Source: Halomonas sp. UBA3074 (GTDB lineage: Bacteria; Pseudomonadota; Gammaproteobacteria; Pseudomonadales; Halomonadaceae). From it: 5,483 nucleotides of DNA. This document shows positions 4,826 to 5,483 of this stretch, in pieces. Within the stretch, counting starts at the first letter, position 1. The number at the start of each line of letters is the position of its first letter. Made by a program: the position numbers and the translations under genes. The notes beneath the pieces were generated by a model that made no database searches, was not told where the DNA came from, and saw only the letters and a program-made list of their open reading frames with translations. The stretch is from positions 92,602 through 98,084 of the forward strand of contig NZ_DFBS01000021.1 of the NCBI RefSeq assembly GCF_002366715.1, written 5' to 3'.

Positions 4826-4901
4826 GGAAAAAGCTGACTGTTAAATGCCAAATCCCACTTGACCCTCCAACTAGTAGTTATACTGAAACTCTTAGAAAAT
4901 G

Positions 4902-5483
4902 TTACTTATCGCGGATGCTCAGCAGCTTGTCTCTGAAGCTCTGCAAGGTTTTGATGTTTCTTGTTGGTATACCCTCTAGCTGTGAATACCGAAGAACACT
5001 TTGCTTATAACAGCAGAATGCAGTGAAATAATGCTTGTCGATGAAGTCGTCGATTAAAACTAGTTTGATCCTCTCGCTATCGAGATGGGCAAAGTATTTA
5101 TTTCTAACCTTGCGCATAGACGCACCGAAGCCAGGAAAAAACACTATATCCTTGTCTAGCTCGCTTTTACCCACGGTTTCAACTGCCAAGACCCCATACT
5201 CATCCAGCCTACTGTCAATATACTTAGAGACTTCATTTTTCTTTACACCGACACGTTTCACCACTTCGCACTCTAGCTTTGAGGGCATTACTGATAGATC
5301 CTGTGCGTAGCAGGCTTTCAAGAATTCTTGAAGGTGCGCTATCCAAGCTATATACCGATCCTGAATTATTAACCAGGCGAGAGCATCATCGCTTTTGCCT
5401 TCAACAAAGTGGCTTTCAAGCAATCGCATAAAACTCTCGAAAGCCAATCGGCACCTTAACCTGGATTTCTCATAGTACCTCAG
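4902..5483 (-). CDS. Putative HEPN-domain protein (AbiU2-like), 5' end beyond window
   Basis: The frame is open from the stop at 4902 to the right edge (at least 194 codons). A TTG at 5445-5447 with AAGG six bases upstream is a possible internal start giving 181 aa, but no stop separates it from the edge, so the true start may lie outside. Numbering from that TTG, residues 111-123 read MRKVRNKYFAHLD. The core R115-N-K-Y-F-A-H121 fits the R-x4-6-H catalytic motif of HEPN ribonucleases, and RNK..AH.D is the form I recall from AbiU2-like abortive-infection proteins. The rest is helix-rich, as HEPN domains are. G+C is low: 23 of 60 in 5041-5100 and 27 of 60 in 5101-5160, against 36 to 40 of 60 in blocks of the exporter gene. 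A horizontally acquired RNase toxin or defence protein is inferred; no partner is visible. Confidence 0.65.
   Translation of the reverse strand: MRYYEKSRLRCRLAFESFMRLLESHFVEGKSDDALAWLIIQDRYIAWIAHLQEFLKACYAQDLSVMPSKLECEVVKRVGVKKNEVSKYIDSRLDEYGVLAVETVGKSELDKDIVFFPGFGASMRKVRNKYFAHLDSERIKLVLIDDFIDKHYFTAFCCYKQSVLRYSQLEGIPTRNIKTLQSFRDKLLSIRDK

Larger units (their letters stand above)
4583..4901. other. Gene-poor junction between core-like and AT-rich sequence
   Basis: About 320 bases without a confident gene. The left third is the likely leader of the small acidic protein gene. The rest has mixed composition and holds a 35-codon plus-strand ORF at 4718-4825. An overlapping stretch in another frame (about 4786-4900) would read NDQLDATLKPEVRKKL and on, but has no start codon. 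Position 4869-4879 is the short palindrome AACTAGTAGTT. No tRNA, integrase site or insertion-sequence end is seen. No clear terminator follows the HEPN-like gene. Confidence 0.4.

Noticed and set aside
1..5483. CRISPR array, insertion sequence or prophage.
   Set aside because: No spaced direct repeats, transposase, integrase or phage structural genes are visible in the window.

Overview
The window reads as a chromosomal segment of a gammaproteobacterium, most likely a member of the Halomonadaceae (Halomonas or a close relative). The glutamyl-tRNA synthetase is close to the Pseudomonas/Halomonas form in sequence and length (493 aa), and its zinc-region sequence resembles what I recall from Halomonas. 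GC is moderate to high in most genes. The gltX, tRNA-Ala, tRNA-Glu order is also known, from memory, in pseudomonads. The genus is an inference; no rRNA or species marker is present.

Left part (1-1790, minus strand): a translation block. Read in the direction of transcription it is gltX (1790-309), a strong sigma70-type promoter (225-197), tRNA-Ala(GGC) (174-99) and the first 22 bases of a tRNA-Glu cut by the left edge (22-1). The synthetase therefore sits next to a gene for its own substrate tRNA. The tRNAs have their own promoter, and the spacer between them can fold into a hairpin starting at the tRNA-Ala CCA end.

Middle part (1791-3219): a 302-base intergenic region separates gltX from a divergent XRE-type regulator (2093-2617). 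It holds the gltX -10 box and several inverted repeats that could be operators. The regulator has an N-terminal helix-turn-helix and a C-terminal domain that looks like a LexA/S24 fold without its catalytic residues. A small predicted outer-membrane lipoprotein of unknown function (3219-2623) lies tail to tail with it, with only 5 bases between the stop codons.

Right-middle part (3220-4582): a TauE/SafE-family membrane exporter (3365-4171, TTG start) and an unrecognised small acidic protein (4582-4313) converge on a strong bidirectional terminator (4231-4267). No sulfur-metabolism genes accompany the exporter here.

Right end (4583-5483): base composition drops towards AT. After a 300-base gene-poor stretch with a 9-base inverted repeat and possible coding scraps, a minus-strand gene runs off the right edge. 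It carries an RNKYFAH motif (R-x5-H) typical of HEPN ribonuclease domains, and the surrounding sequence recalls the AbiU2-like HEPN group. This is the best candidate for an accessory or defence function, but only this one gene is visible and any partner would lie outside the window.
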